10,075 nt of DNA from Hyphomonadaceae bacterium (lineage in GTDB: Bacteria > Pseudomonadota > Alphaproteobacteria > Caulobacterales > Aquidulcibacteraceae). The stretch covers positions 1 to 10,075 of the forward strand of contig JAEUMU010000059.1 in the NCBI GenBank assembly GCA_016791325.1. Direction: 5' to 3'. The number at the start of each line of letters is the position of its first letter. The first letter of the stretch is position 1. The notes beneath the pieces were generated by a model, which did no database searches, was not told where the DNA came from, and saw only the letters and a program-made list of their open reading frames with translations. Shown here piece after piece: positions 1-7,775 of this stretch. Made by a program: the position numbers and the translations under genes.

Positions 1-667
1 CACCGCCCTTCTTGCCCTTTCCGCCGCCGCCCTGAGCGCGCCCACCGCGTTTGCTCAGGATCTGCGGCCTCGTACGCCCGCACCGGCCGCCGCGCCTGAG
101 ATTACGGCGCTTGAGGGCGCCGCGCGCGCCGCCGCCGTGACGCGGGTGAATCAATCCCTCAATGGGGTTCAGCGCATGCAAGGCCGGTTCGTGCAGTCTT
201 CGCCTGGCGGCGGCCAAGCCACCGGAACTTTCTATTTGCAGCGGCCTGGCAGACTGCGCTTCGAATACGATCCGCCGGCAACCATGCTGATTGTCTCCGA
301 CGGCAGCGTCGTCGCCTTGCGCGACACGGCGTTGCGCACCACCGATCGCACCCCGCTCCGCTCCACGCCGCTCAACTTGATTCTGGGCGAACGCGTCGAT
401 CTAGAGCGCAACGCACGCGTCATGCGCGTGGCGCAATCGGGCCAATGGACGATGGTGACCGCGCGTGACCGCAGCGGCCAAACCGATGGCCAGATCACGC
501 TGAACTTTTTTGGCCCGCAAGCGGAATTGCGATCCTGGGATGTGATCGACGCGACCGGCGCGCGCACCCGGATTTCGCTCTCGGAGGTCACCCAGCCGGG
601 CAGCTTCGACCGCAACCTGTTCCGCCTGGATGACATCGTGGAAAACCGGCGCAACCCGCGCCGCTAG
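1..667 (+). CDS. lolA: Outer-membrane lipoprotein carrier protein LolA (5' end outside window)
   Basis: LolA is the periplasmic chaperone that takes lipoproteins released by the LolCDE transporter and carries them to the outer membrane. The open frame runs from base 2 with no start codon inside the window that fits the family. The first visible residues form the end of a signal peptide, a run of Ala/Leu closing with AFA before QD (bases about 2-60), as expected for an exported protein. A GTG at 137 is therefore not the true start. About 221 residues are visible, close to the usual mature LolA size. Family features are the segment GTFYLQRPGRLRFEYDPP followed by LIVSDG, and further on TPLNLILG; these form the half-barrel that holds the lipid. 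The stop is TAG at 665-667. The identification is firm. A lolA-xthA order is, to my knowledge, common in Alphaproteobacteria. The C-terminus is basic (NRRNPRR), without special meaning that I can see. Confidence 0.9.
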   Translation, partial: TALLALSAAALSAPTAFAQDLRPRTPAPAAAPEITALEGAARAAAVTRVNQSLNGVQRMQGRFVQSSPGGGQATGTFYLQRPGRLRFEYDPPATMLIVSDGSVVALRDTALRTTDRTPLRSTPLNLILGERVDLERNARVMRVAQSGQWTMVTARDRSGQTDGQITLNFFGPQAELRSWDVIDATGARTRISLSEVTQPGSFDRNLFRLDDIVENRRNPRR

Positions 668-711
668 CTCGCGAAGGGCTGCATCTGGCAAGAACTTTCT
701 CCGGCTGATCC

Positions 712-740
712 TTGATTTTTTGGCGCCTGTGGCGTATATG
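712..740 (+). promoter_or_regulatory. Sigma70-type promoter for the sRNA downstream of lolA
   Basis: TTGATT (712-717) and TATATG (735-740) are separated by 17 bases, the optimal spacing, and both match four or more of six consensus bases. The AT-rich stretch stands out in this GC-rich region. The predicted transcription start is near 747. No protein start follows within sensible distance (xthA begins at 935, behind a terminator), so the promoter probably serves a non-coding transcript. Confidence 0.6.
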
Positions 741-746
741 CCACTT

Positions 747-901
747 ATCGGTCGCTGCATCATCCCCCTGGATGGCGTCGTCCCCCCCGCTGACGAATCC
801 AGAGCGGCGGCCGAAAGCCGGCTTTCCCCTGCCGGTAAGTTGCGCCGACCCTCAAGGCGCTTGAGCCCCGGTCGCTGAATGCGGCTGGGGCTCTTCTGTT
901 T
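747..901 (+). ncRNA. ssrS: Candidate 6S RNA (ssrS-like small RNA)
   Basis: This non-coding transcript of about 155 nt lies between lolA and xthA, bounded by a promoter (712-740) and an intrinsic terminator (863-901). Structure seen by hand: GCTGCAT (754-760) can pair with ATGCGGC (879-885), closing the molecule. CATCC/GGATG (761-765 with 770-774) forms a 5' hairpin. CTCAA/TTGAG (851-855 with 861-865) forms a small hairpin on the 3' side. The middle (about 801-835) folds into a GC-rich terminal arm. Known of the family: 6S RNA is 150-200 nt, mimics an open promoter to bind sigma70 RNA polymerase, and has a closing stem, a central bubble often with a 3'-side hairpin, and a long terminal arm. 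The 5' segment TCCCCCTGGATGGCG loosely resembles the E. coli region TCCCCTGAGCCGAT. I also recall ssrS lying near xthA in other alphaproteobacteria. The existence of an sRNA is better supported than its identity as 6S. The closing stem and the terminator hairpin share bases and would be alternative folds. Confidence 0.55.
863..901 (+). terminator. Intrinsic terminator of the lolA-xthA intergenic sRNA
   Basis: GAGCCCCGGTCGC (863-875) pairs over 13 positions, including two G-U pairs, with GCGGCTGGGGCTC (881-893), leaving a five-base loop TGAAT. TTCTGTTT follows directly. This is a strong Rho-independent terminator. It sits 33 bases before the xthA start codon, so it ends a transcript that begins upstream and insulates xthA from lolA. 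Confidence 0.8.
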
Positions 902-934
902 GCACTTCCCACCGCAGCCAGGCCAGACAGGCGC

Positions 935-1726
935 ATGCTACGAATCGCGACTTGGAACATCAATTCCGTCCGCCTGCGTATCGGCATGGTCTGCCGCTTT
1001 CTGGTGGAGGCTAAGCCGGACGTCCTGTGCCTGCAGGAGATCAAGTGCCGGGACGGGGAGTTTCCCTCCAAGGCGTTCAAGGAGGCCGGCTACAAGCACA
1101 TGCATGTCGTCGGCCAAAAGGGTTGGCACGGCGTCGCGATTGTCTCGCGTGTGAAGCTGGAGCCCGTCGAAGCGCCGGCAATCTGCCCAAAAAAGGAAGC
1201 GCGTATCGCAGCGGCTAAGGTCGACGGAATTGAGGTGCATAATCTCTACGTGCCCGCCGGCGCTGACGTCCCGGAGCTGACCAACCCCAAATTTGTGCAT
1301 AAGCTCAAAGTGCTCGATCGCATGAAGACGCTCTATAAGAAGCGCAATGGCTCGACGCCCACAGTGCTGGTTGGCGATCTCAACGTCGCGCCGGGCGAAC
1401 ATGACGTCTGGAGCCATAAGCAGCTGCTCAATGTGGTCAGCCACACGCCGGGAGAGACAGATCGTCTCAATGCCGTGCGTGACCTAGGCGGTTTCGTCGA
1501 TTTGGCGCGCTTGCATCGGCCCGATCCGGAAAAGCTGTTCACGTGGTGGAGCTATCGCAGCCCGGACTGGACCAAGAATAATCGCGGCCGACGCCTTGAT
1601 CACATCTGGGCCACGACTGACGTCGCCGCAGTATCGCGCGCCGAAGCGTTCCATATCCATGTTCCCTGCCGCTCTTGGGAACGGCCGAGCGACCATGTTC
1701 CTGTGGTGGCGGGGCTAAAAACCTGA
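935..1726 (+). CDS. xthA: Exodeoxyribonuclease III (AP endonuclease)
   Basis: A Mg2+-dependent enzyme of base-excision repair: it cleaves the backbone 5' of abasic sites and degrades duplex DNA from the 3' end, in the cytoplasm. The protein has 263 residues, the normal length for this exonuclease/endonuclease/phosphatase-fold family. Motifs in order: TWNINS with Asn8; LCLQEIK with metal-binding Glu35; HGVAIVSR (65-72); LYVPAG with catalytic Tyr105; GDLNVAP with Asp148 and Asn150; WWSYRSPDW (204-212); RRLDHIWAT with Asp222; and PSDHVPV with Asp253-His254. All catalytic positions are present. The ATG at 935 puts the conserved first strand MLRIATWNIN at the N-terminus as in relatives; the ribosome-binding site is weak (AGACAGG, 924-930). 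A terminator just upstream implies its own promoter close to the gene, which I could not identify. Confidence 0.95.
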   Translation: MLRIATWNINSVRLRIGMVCRFLVEAKPDVLCLQEIKCRDGEFPSKAFKEAGYKHMHVVGQKGWHGVAIVSRVKLEPVEAPAICPKKEARIAAAKVDGIEVHNLYVPAGADVPELTNPKFVHKLKVLDRMKTLYKKRNGSTPTVLVGDLNVAPGEHDVWSHKQLLNVVSHTPGETDRLNAVRDLGGFVDLARLHRPDPEKLFTWWSYRSPDWTKNNRGRRLDHIWATTDVAAVSRAEAFHIHVPCRSWERPSDHVPVVAGLKT

Positions 1727-1807
1727 AGCACGCGCCATTCGTCGATGCGCGAATTGTGCCGCTTCCGGCGCCCGTCTAAGGGACAATGACATAGTTGGAG
1801 GGGAACC

Positions 1808-3673
1808 ATGATGCTGCTTTCTCGTCGCGCGCTGCTGGGCGCGGGCGCCGCCGGCGCCGCGATGCTCGCAGGCTGCCAAACGCCGGCCGCAACCGCCACG
1901 CCGCCAGCCGACCCCGGCGCCAGTCTCGCCGCGCTCTTGGATCGCACCGCAATTGAAATTCTGCGCCGCTCGCCAGAGCGCGCCACCTCGCTCGGGGTCA
2001 GCGAAGCGCAGGCGGGCGGGCGCTACATTGATCGTGTTTCGGATGTCTCCAAGGAGGCCCAGCGCGCTTATCGCTCCATGCTGGAGACCGCAGTGCGCGA
2101 GCTTTCGCAGATTGATCGCAACGCGCTCACCAGCGCCGACGCAGTCACACTCGATGTGGTGCGCACGTCGTTTGAAAACTCAGTCGCCAACAGCCGCTTT
2201 GAAGCCGGCGGCGGCGCGGGGGCGCCCTATGTGGTCACGCAACTGACTGGCGTCTATTCAAGTATGCCGGACTTCCTAAGCGAGCAGCACCCGTTGCGCA
2301 CCCGCGAACACGCGGAAGCCTATATCGCCCGCATTGAAAGTTTCGTCGGCCAGCTCGATCAGGAAACCAACATCATCGGCGAAGACGCCGGCGCAGGCGT
2401 AATCCCGCCGGATTTCGCCATTGATCGCGCACTAGAACAGCTCAACACCTTCGTACGCACCGCACCAAGTCAGACCAATCTGGTGCAAGCGCTGGCTCGC
2501 CGCCTGCCGGATAACCCGGAAGTGCCGGAAAGCGAGCGCGCGGCTTTCGTCGCCCGCGCGGAGGCTGCGGTGCGCGATCGGGTGATGCCGGCGTATCAGC
2601 GCCAAATGGATGCGCTGCGCGCCGTGCGGCCACGCGCCGTGCATGAAGCGGGCGTGTGGCGTCTCCCTCAGGGTGCGGAAATGTATCGCGCGGCTTTGCG
2701 CAGTCGCACGACGACTGAAATGTCGCCTGACGAAATCCATCGCACTGGCACAGAGCTTATCGCCCAGTTCAACAGTGAGATGGACGCGATACTGCGCGCC
2801 CAGGGCATGACGCGTGGGAGCGTGGCCCAGCGCATTCAGGCGCTCTCGCGCCGGCGTGATCAGCTCTATCCCAACACCGACGCCGGCCGCCAACAAATCC
2901 TGGACGATCTCAACGCCCAGACCCGCGAAATCACCGCACTGATGCCGCGCGCCTTCAACACGCTGGCGCAAGCGCCGCTGGAAATCCGCCGCGTGCCGGT
3001 GTTCACGGAAGCGGGCGCTCCAGGCGGTTATTATCAGCGCGCCGCGCTCGATGGCTCACGCCCTGGCGCCTATTACATCAACCTGCGCAACACCGCTGAA
3101 TGGCCGCGCTTCACGCTGCCCACGCTGAATTATCATGAGGGCGTGCCGGGCCATCACTGGCAAATCTCGATCCAGCAAGAAGCCGGCGATATGCCCTTCA
3201 TCCGTCGCGCGCTGCTTGGTTTTTCCGCTTTCAGCGAAGGCTGGGCGCTCTACGCCGAGCAACTCGCCGATGAGCTTGGCATCTACAACGCCAATCCACT
3301 CGGGCGGCTGGGCTACCTGCAGTCGGCGACCTTCCGCGCCTCGCGCCTCGTCGTGGACACCGGCATGCACCACCTCCGTTGGAGCCGCGAACAGGCGATC
3401 CGCTCGATGATGGAGGCCACCGGCGATCAGGAGAGCTCCGTCACCACAGAAATAGAGCGTTACGCGGTGTGGCCGGGCCAAGCCTGCAGCTACATGGTGG
3501 GCCGGTTGGAGATCAATCGCCTGCGCGACCAGGCGCGGGCGACCCTGGGCGACCAGTTCGATCTCAAGAGCTTCCACGACATCATGTTGCGCAACGGCGC
3601 AGTGCCGCTTTCGGTGCTTGAGCGCATCATGCAGGAATGGGCCGCCACAGTCTCGGGCCCGTCCTCGCACTGA
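1808..3673 (+). CDS. DUF885 family metallopeptidase-like Tat lipoprotein, copy 1
   Basis: A predicted secreted or outer-membrane zinc-peptidase-like protein of the DUF885 family (621 residues, usual family size); the substrate is unknown. The N-terminus has a twin-arginine motif (SRRALLG, residues 5-11), a short Ala/Gly hydrophobic stretch and a lipobox LAGC with Cys23. Gln at +2 favours outer-membrane sorting. This suggests folded export by Tat followed by lipidation. The helical central region (about 40-390) leads to the C-terminal signature: NYHEGVPGHHWQ with His443, Glu444, His449 and His450, then AFSEGWALYAEQLADELG with Glu477, likely the metal-binding and catalytic set. The start ATG at 1808 follows a clear Shine-Dalgarno GGAGGGG (1797-1803). 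It lies 81 bases after xthA. A closely similar paralogue begins 100 bases downstream in the same direction, so they may be co-transcribed. The family assignment is firm; peptidase activity is inferred from the motif. Confidence 0.88.
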   Translation: MMLLSRRALLGAGAAGAAMLAGCQTPAATATPPADPGASLAALLDRTAIEILRRSPERATSLGVSEAQAGGRYIDRVSDVSKEAQRAYRSMLETAVRELSQIDRNALTSADAVTLDVVRTSFENSVANSRFEAGGGAGAPYVVTQLTGVYSSMPDFLSEQHPLRTREHAEAYIARIESFVGQLDQETNIIGEDAGAGVIPPDFAIDRALEQLNTFVRTAPSQTNLVQALARRLPDNPEVPESERAAFVARAEAAVRDRVMPAYQRQMDALRAVRPRAVHEAGVWRLPQGAEMYRAALRSRTTTEMSPDEIHRTGTELIAQFNSEMDAILRAQGMTRGSVAQRIQALSRRRDQLYPNTDAGRQQILDDLNAQTREITALMPRAFNTLAQAPLEIRRVPVFTEAGAPGGYYQRAALDGSRPGAYYINLRNTAEWPRFTLPTLNYHEGVPGHHWQISIQQEAGDMPFIRRALLGFSAFSEGWALYAEQLADELGIYNANPLGRLGYLQSATFRASRLVVDTGMHHLRWSREQAIRSMMEATGDQESSVTTEIERYAVWPGQACSYMVGRLEINRLRDQARATLGDQFDLKSFHDIMLRNGAVPLSVLERIMQEWAATVSGPSSH

Positions 3674-3773
3674 GCCGCCGCCGGGCTCAATCTTTCCCGC
3701 GTTCGTCGCAAGCGTCGTTGCCGCCCCAGCGGCGGCGGCGCAAGCTTCGCGCCAAACTCGCGGGGGAAAGCCA

Positions 3774-5630
3774 ATGATGTTGACGACACGGCGTGCGCTG
3801 CTCGGCGCGGGCGCGGCAGGCGCGGCCCTGCTGGCGACCGGGTGCCAGTCGCAAAGCCCGGAGCAATTGAGTGCGCAGCTGGCCGCGCTGCTCGACCGCA
3901 CAGCCACGGAAATTCTACGGCAAAGCCCGGAATTCGCCACCGCGCTCGCCGTTAGCGAGGAGCGGGCCGGCGGGCGCTTCGTAGATCGGCTGAGCGATAA
4001 CTCGCACGCCGGCACGCAAAGCTACATCGCCCTGCTCGACACCACCCTCCGCGACCTGCGCCGCATTGATCGCGATCGCCTGCCAGCGGGAGACCGAATA
4101 AGCTACGATGTGGTGCTCGCCTCCTTTACCGATCAGCGCGCCAACCTGAGCTACGACATCGGCGGCAGCGCCATCACGCCTTACGTGAACACGCAGCTGA
4201 CGGGCGTGCACAACGGATATTCCGGCACGGCCTCATTCCTCGATGCGCAACACCCATTGCGCACCGCCGAGGAAGCGGAAGCTTACCTCGCGCGCCTTTC
4301 AGCCTTCGCCCGGCAACTCGATGTCGATACGGAGCTGATGAACGCTGACGCCGCGGCCGGAATCATTCCCCCGGATTTCATCGTCGACGCTACAATCTCG
4401 CAGGCCGCCGGCTTCGCTGCGGGCGGGCGCTCAGGCACTGTGTTGACGCAAACCCTCGTGCGGCGCCTGCCGCAAACTGAAGGGTTGGACGAGGCTCAGC
4501 GCGCCGCCCTTGTGGCGCGGGCGGAAGGCATCGTCGAAAGCGAAATCCTCCCAGCCTATGGCCGCCTCATCGAAGCGCTGCGCGCCATCCGGCCACGCGC
4601 CACGCCCGATGCCGGCATTTGGCACATCCCACGCGGCGACGAGATTTACGCTACCGCGCTAGCCTATCGCACCACTACCCGCATGACGCCCGATGAGGTG
4701 CATACGATGGGAGCGGAGCTGGTGACTGAAATCAACAGCCAGATGGACGCCATCCTCCGCGAGCAAGGCATGACGCGCGGCACAGTCGGGGAGCGCGTGC
4801 AGGCGCTCTCGCGCCGCCCTGATCAGCTTTATCCGAATACGGACGCAGGGCGCGCGCAGCTGCTGGCGGATCTCAACCAGCAAGTGCGGGACATAACGGC
4901 GCTGATGCCGCGCGCGTTCGGCGTGCTTGCGCGCGCGCAAATGGAGATCCAGCGCGTGCCGCCTTACGTTGAAGCAGGGGCGCCTGGCGGCTATTATCAA
5001 AGCCCAGCGCTCGATGGCTCGCGGCCGGGCGCCTACTACATCAATCTACGTGACACCGCCGAATGGCCGCGCTTCACCCTGCCGACGCTGAGCTACCACG
5101 AGGGCGTGCCGGGCCATCATTGGCAGGGTTCGATCCAACAAGAGGCGGAAGGCTCGATTCCCTTCATCCGCAGCGCACTGCTCTCTTTCACGGCTTTCAG
5201 CGAGGGATGGGGCCTTTACGCAGAGCAGCTGGCGGATGAGCTCGGCGCGTACGAAAACAATCCCCTCGGCCGCCTAGGCTACCTGCGCTACGCAGCGTTC
5301 CGCGCCTCCCGCTTGGTCGTCGACACCGGCATGCACGCCAAGCGTTGGAGCCGCGAGCAAGCCATCCGTTCGATGCTGGACGCCACCGGCGATCGCGAGA
5401 GTTCCGTAACCACCGAAATCGAGCGCTATTGCGTGTGGCCCGGACAAGCCTGCGCCTACATGGTCGGCCGCCAGGCGATCAACCGCATGCGAGACGCCGC
5501 CCGAACCACATTGGGCGATCGCTTCGACCTGCGCGCGTTCCACGACACCATGTTGACCAGCGGCGAGACACCGCTGTCGGTTATGGAGGGCATCATGTCC
5601 GATTGGGCCGCTAGGCAGCGCCAAGCTTAA
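3774..5630 (+). CDS. DUF885 family metallopeptidase-like Tat lipoprotein, copy 2
   Basis: Tandem paralogue of the gene before it (618 residues). The open frame extends upstream to 3618, but that part overlaps copy 1 and looks unlike any protein. The ATG at 3774 is preferred because it follows GGGGGAAAG (3762-3770) and gives an N-terminus matching copy 1: MMLTTRRALLGAGAAG with twin arginines at 6-7 and a lipobox ATGC with Cys24 (Ala instead of Leu at -3, so a slightly weak box; Gln at +2). The C-terminal third is nearly collinear with copy 1 and keeps SYHEGVPGHHWQ (His442, Glu443, His448, His449) and AFSEGWGLYAEQLADELG (Glu476). The regions about 75-240 differ more, which would allow a different substrate or partner. 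Both copies look intact: no frameshift, no lost motif. A second in-frame ATG at 3777 is equally possible and changes only one residue. Confidence 0.87.
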   Translation: MMLTTRRALLGAGAAGAALLATGCQSQSPEQLSAQLAALLDRTATEILRQSPEFATALAVSEERAGGRFVDRLSDNSHAGTQSYIALLDTTLRDLRRIDRDRLPAGDRISYDVVLASFTDQRANLSYDIGGSAITPYVNTQLTGVHNGYSGTASFLDAQHPLRTAEEAEAYLARLSAFARQLDVDTELMNADAAAGIIPPDFIVDATISQAAGFAAGGRSGTVLTQTLVRRLPQTEGLDEAQRAALVARAEGIVESEILPAYGRLIEALRAIRPRATPDAGIWHIPRGDEIYATALAYRTTTRMTPDEVHTMGAELVTEINSQMDAILREQGMTRGTVGERVQALSRRPDQLYPNTDAGRAQLLADLNQQVRDITALMPRAFGVLARAQMEIQRVPPYVEAGAPGGYYQSPALDGSRPGAYYINLRDTAEWPRFTLPTLSYHEGVPGHHWQGSIQQEAEGSIPFIRSALLSFTAFSEGWGLYAEQLADELGAYENNPLGRLGYLRYAAFRASRLVVDTGMHAKRWSREQAIRSMLDATGDRESSVTTEIERYCVWPGQACAYMVGRQAINRMRDAARTTLGDRFDLRAFHDTMLTSGETPLSVMEGIMSDWAARQRQA

Positions 5631-5653
5631 CCTTAGCGCGCAGCCCGGGCCCT

Positions 5654-5677
5654 CGGGCGCGCGCAGCGCGCTGCCCG
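5654..5677 (+). terminator. GC-rich hairpin after the DUF885 pair, possible terminator
   Basis: CGGGC (5654-5658) pairs with GCCCG (5673-5677). After a one-base bulge (T5672), GCGC (5659-5662) pairs with GCGC (5668-5671), leaving a five-base loop. It starts 23 bases after the DUF885 copy 2 stop, where transcription should end, but no T-run follows. It could be a Rho-assisted end, a 3' stabilising hairpin, or chance in GC-rich DNA. Confidence 0.35.
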
Positions 5678-5708
5678 GCCTGAACGGCATACCTGCCCCG
5701 CATTTCGC

Positions 5709-5726
5709 ATTGCTACCGGTGGCAAT
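5709..5726. promoter_or_regulatory. LacI-family-type operator upstream of pckG
   Basis: ATTGCTACCGGTGGCAAT is an 18-bp palindrome with eight of nine symmetric pairs and a central CG step, as in LacI/GalR-family operators (for example the ACCGGT core of gluconate-repressor sites). It lies 140 bases before the preferred pckG start. In Sinorhizobium, pckA is controlled by PckR, a LacI/GalR-type regulator, which makes a regulator of that class plausible here. No LacI-type gene is in the window, and I could not place a convincing -35/-10 pair relative to the site. Confidence 0.5.
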
Positions 5727-5816
5727 CACGCTTGCGCTGGTTCGTCGCATCGGCGTCGCAGAAGGGGTTTGACATGCCCGGCCCCAAGCTTGCTCTTGCT
5801 GCAACGACATTGATGA

Positions 5817-5835
5817 GCGCCGCCCCAAGCGGCGC
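5817..5835 (+). promoter_or_regulatory. Leader hairpin abutting the pckG ribosome-binding site
   Basis: GCGCCGC (5817-5823) and GCGGCGC (5829-5835) form a perfect seven-pair stem with loop CCCAA. The stem ends two bases before the Shine-Dalgarno GGAGGG (5838-5843) of the GTG start at 5849. It would present the ribosome-binding site as single-stranded or block upstream ribosomes. It argues that this stretch is untranslated leader rather than coding sequence. Confidence 0.4.
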
Positions 5836-5848
5836 CCGGAGGGATTCC

Positions 5849-7753
5849 GTGACCGCTACGATTCCTGGCCTTCATCCGGCCCCGACCAACCACAAAAAGC
5901 TCGTCGCCTGGGTTGAGGAAATCGCCGCGCTGACCAAGCCTGATCGGGTCTATTGGTGCGATGGCTCGGACGCAGAATGGGAGCGCCTGACCAACCAGCT
6001 CGTCGCCGCCGGCACGCTGAAACGGCTCAACCCTGAGGCGCGCCCCAACAGCTTCTACGCCGCGTCCGACCCCAAGGACGTCGCACGCGTCGAGAAGCAA
6101 ACCTACATCTGCTCCGAAAACGAGGATGACGCAGGGCCGACCAACAATTGGGTGGCGCCGGGGGAAATGCGCGCCAAGCTCAGCAGCTTGTTCGACGGCG
6201 CAATGCGTGGGCGCACGATGTATGTGGTGCCCTTCTGCATGGGCCCGCTGGGCTCGAAGATTTCACAGCTCGGCGTTGAAATCACCGATAGCGGCTATGT
6301 GGCGGCATCCATGCGCATCATGACGCGCATGGGCAAAGGCGCGCTCGAACAAATGGGTGAAGACGGGTTCTTCGTTCCCGCCGTGCATACGCTTGGCGCG
6401 CCGCTGGCGCCCGGCCAGCAGGACGTGCCTTGGCCCTGCAACGAGACCAAATACATCGTCCACTATCCGGAAACGCGCGAAATCTGGAGCTACGGCTCGG
6501 GCTACGGCGGAAACGCACTGCTTGGCAAAAAATGCTACGCGCTGCGCATCGCGTCCGTTATGGCGCGCGATGAGGGTTGGCTTGCCGAGCACATGCTCAT
6601 CCTCAAGCTCACCAACCCGCAGGGCCAGGCCAAATACATCGCCGCCGCTTTTCCGAGCGCGTGCGGCAAAACCAACCTCGCCATGTTGCAGCCGACTATT
6701 CCGGGCTGGAAAGCCGAAACCATCGGCGATGATATCTGCTGGATGCGCTTCGGCGATGACGGACGCCTCTACGCCATCAACCCGGAAGCGGGCTTCTTCG
6801 GCGTCGCACCGGGAACGGGCTCGAAAACAAACAAATCGGCGCTGGAAACGCTCTACGCCAATACCGTGTTCACCAATGTCGCGCTCACCGATGACGGCGA
6901 CGTCTGGTGGGAAGGCTTGACCAAAGAGCCGCCTGCGGGCCTCACCGATTGGCAAGGCAACCGCTACGTCGCCGCCGACAACAAATTTCCCGCCGCCCAT
7001 CCGAACGCGCGCTTCGCTGTTCCGGCGGGCCAATGCCCTGTCATCGCACCGGAATGGGAGGATCCCGCTGGCGTGCCGATCGATGCAATTCTCTTCGGCG
7101 GCCGCCGCGCAAGCGCAGTGCCGCTAGTGACGGAAGCATTCGATTGGGCGCACGGGGTTTATCTGGCCTCCAATGTCGCCTCCGAGGGGACGGCGGCGGC
7201 GGAGAACAAGGTGGGTGAATTGCGCCGCGATCCGTTCGCGATGCTGCCGTTCTGCGGCTATCACATGGGCGACTATTTCGCCCATTGGCTGAAGATCGGC
7301 GAACGCCAGGGCGCGCAGCTGCCGAAGATCTTCTTCGTCAACTGGTTCCGCAAAGGCGCCGACGGCCAATTCATCTGGCCGGGCTTCGGCGACAACAGCC
7401 GTGTGCTGAAATGGGTTTGCGAACGCCTCGAGGGCCAGGCCGATGCGCAAGAAACCGCCATCGGCTATACGCCAACCAAAGAAGCGCTTGACCTCAACGG
7501 GCTGAAGCTCTCCGAGGAAGCGCTCGATACGCTGCTCGGCGTCGATCTCGATGTCTGGGAAGAAGAGGCCGCGCTGGTTGCCCCGCACTACGAGAAATTC
7601 GGCGCCAAGCTGCCGAAGCGCCTGTGGGATGAGCACAAAGCGCTGCTGGCGCGCTTGAAAGAAGCGCGCGCGGGGTCGCTCAAGGTCGCGGCAGCGCGCG
7701 GGCCGAGCGCGCCGAAAGTCACGGCCAGAACCGATCAGCCCACGGCCAACTGA
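5849..7753 (+). CDS. pckG: Phosphoenolpyruvate carboxykinase (GTP)
   Basis: Converts oxaloacetate and GTP to phosphoenolpyruvate, GDP and CO2, the entry step of gluconeogenesis, in the cytoplasm; it needs Mn2+/Mg2+. The preferred GTG start at 5849 gives 634 residues beginning [15 protein letters not shown], which matches the usual N-terminus of GTP-type enzymes such as the mycobacterial one, and it follows GGAGGG (5838-5843). Motifs: GPTNNW (96-101), [14 protein letters not shown] (120-133), [16 protein letters not shown] (213-228), the GTP/PEP loop FPSACGKTN with active-site Cys272 and Lys274, GDD at 293-295 (metal binding), [13 protein letters not shown] (311-323) and FVNWFRKG (496-503). 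All are intact. The last 30 or so residues are an Ala/Lys/Pro-rich tail beyond the usual end. In-frame ATGs at 5774 (with AGGGG, 5763-5767) and 5813 would add N-terminal residues unlike the family. An operator-like palindrome precedes the gene and an intrinsic terminator follows. Confidence 0.95.
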   Translation: MTATIPGLHPAPTNHKKLVAWVEEIAALTKPDRVYWCDGSDAEWERLTNQLVAAGTLKRLNPEARPNSFYAASDPKDVARVEKQTYICSENEDDAGPTNNWVAPGEMRAKLSSLFDGAMRGRTMYVVPFCMGPLGSKISQLGVEITDSGYVAASMRIMTRMGKGALEQMGEDGFFVPAVHTLGAPLAPGQQDVPWPCNETKYIVHYPETREIWSYGSGYGGNALLGKKCYALRIASVMARDEGWLAEHMLILKLTNPQGQAKYIAAAFPSACGKTNLAMLQPTIPGWKAETIGDDICWMRFGDDGRLYAINPEAGFFGVAPGTGSKTNKSALETLYANTVFTNVALTDDGDVWWEGLTKEPPAGLTDWQGNRYVAADNKFPAAHPNARFAVPAGQCPVIAPEWEDPAGVPIDAILFGGRRASAVPLVTEAFDWAHGVYLASNVASEGTAAAENKVGELRRDPFAMLPFCGYHMGDYFAHWLKIGERQGAQLPKIFFVNWFRKGADGQFIWPGFGDNSRVLKWVCERLEGQADAQETAIGYTPTKEALDLNGLKLSEEALDTLLGVDLDVWEEEAALVAPHYEKFGAKLPKRLWDEHKALLARLKEARAGSLKVAAARGPSAPKVTARTDQPTAN

Positions 7754-7775
7754 GCCGCACGGCGCTTTCAGGTAG

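Noticed and set aside
137..667. GTG at 137 as the lolA start
   Set aside because: The same frame continues upstream to the window edge and encodes a signal peptide end (AFA before QD), so the GTG is internal.
630..878. 82-codon frame overlapping the lolA end and the sRNA
   Set aside because: It starts inside lolA in another frame, has no ribosome-binding site, gives a low-complexity protein and is explained by the structured RNA.
1732..1751. CGCGC/GCGCG inverted repeat after xthA
   Set aside because: It has a short stem, a long loop and no T-run, so it is not convincing as a terminator.
3720..3736. GCCGCC/GGCGGC hairpin between the two DUF885 genes
   Set aside because: It is six GC pairs with no T-run in very GC-rich repeats; chance is likely and it does not cover the start of copy 2.
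3618..3773. Upstream extension of the second DUF885 gene
   Set aside because: It overlaps copy 1, lacks resemblance to the family and would bury the Tat signal; ATG 3774 has the ribosome-binding site.
3056..4015. 319-codon frame antisense to the DUF885 genes
   Set aside because: Long antisense frames are common in GC-rich coding DNA; it spans two real genes and their gap and shows no recognisable domain.
6263..7033. 256-codon frame antisense to pckG
   Set aside because: It mirrors the codon structure of the certain gene, shows no domain and has no transcription or translation signals that I could see.
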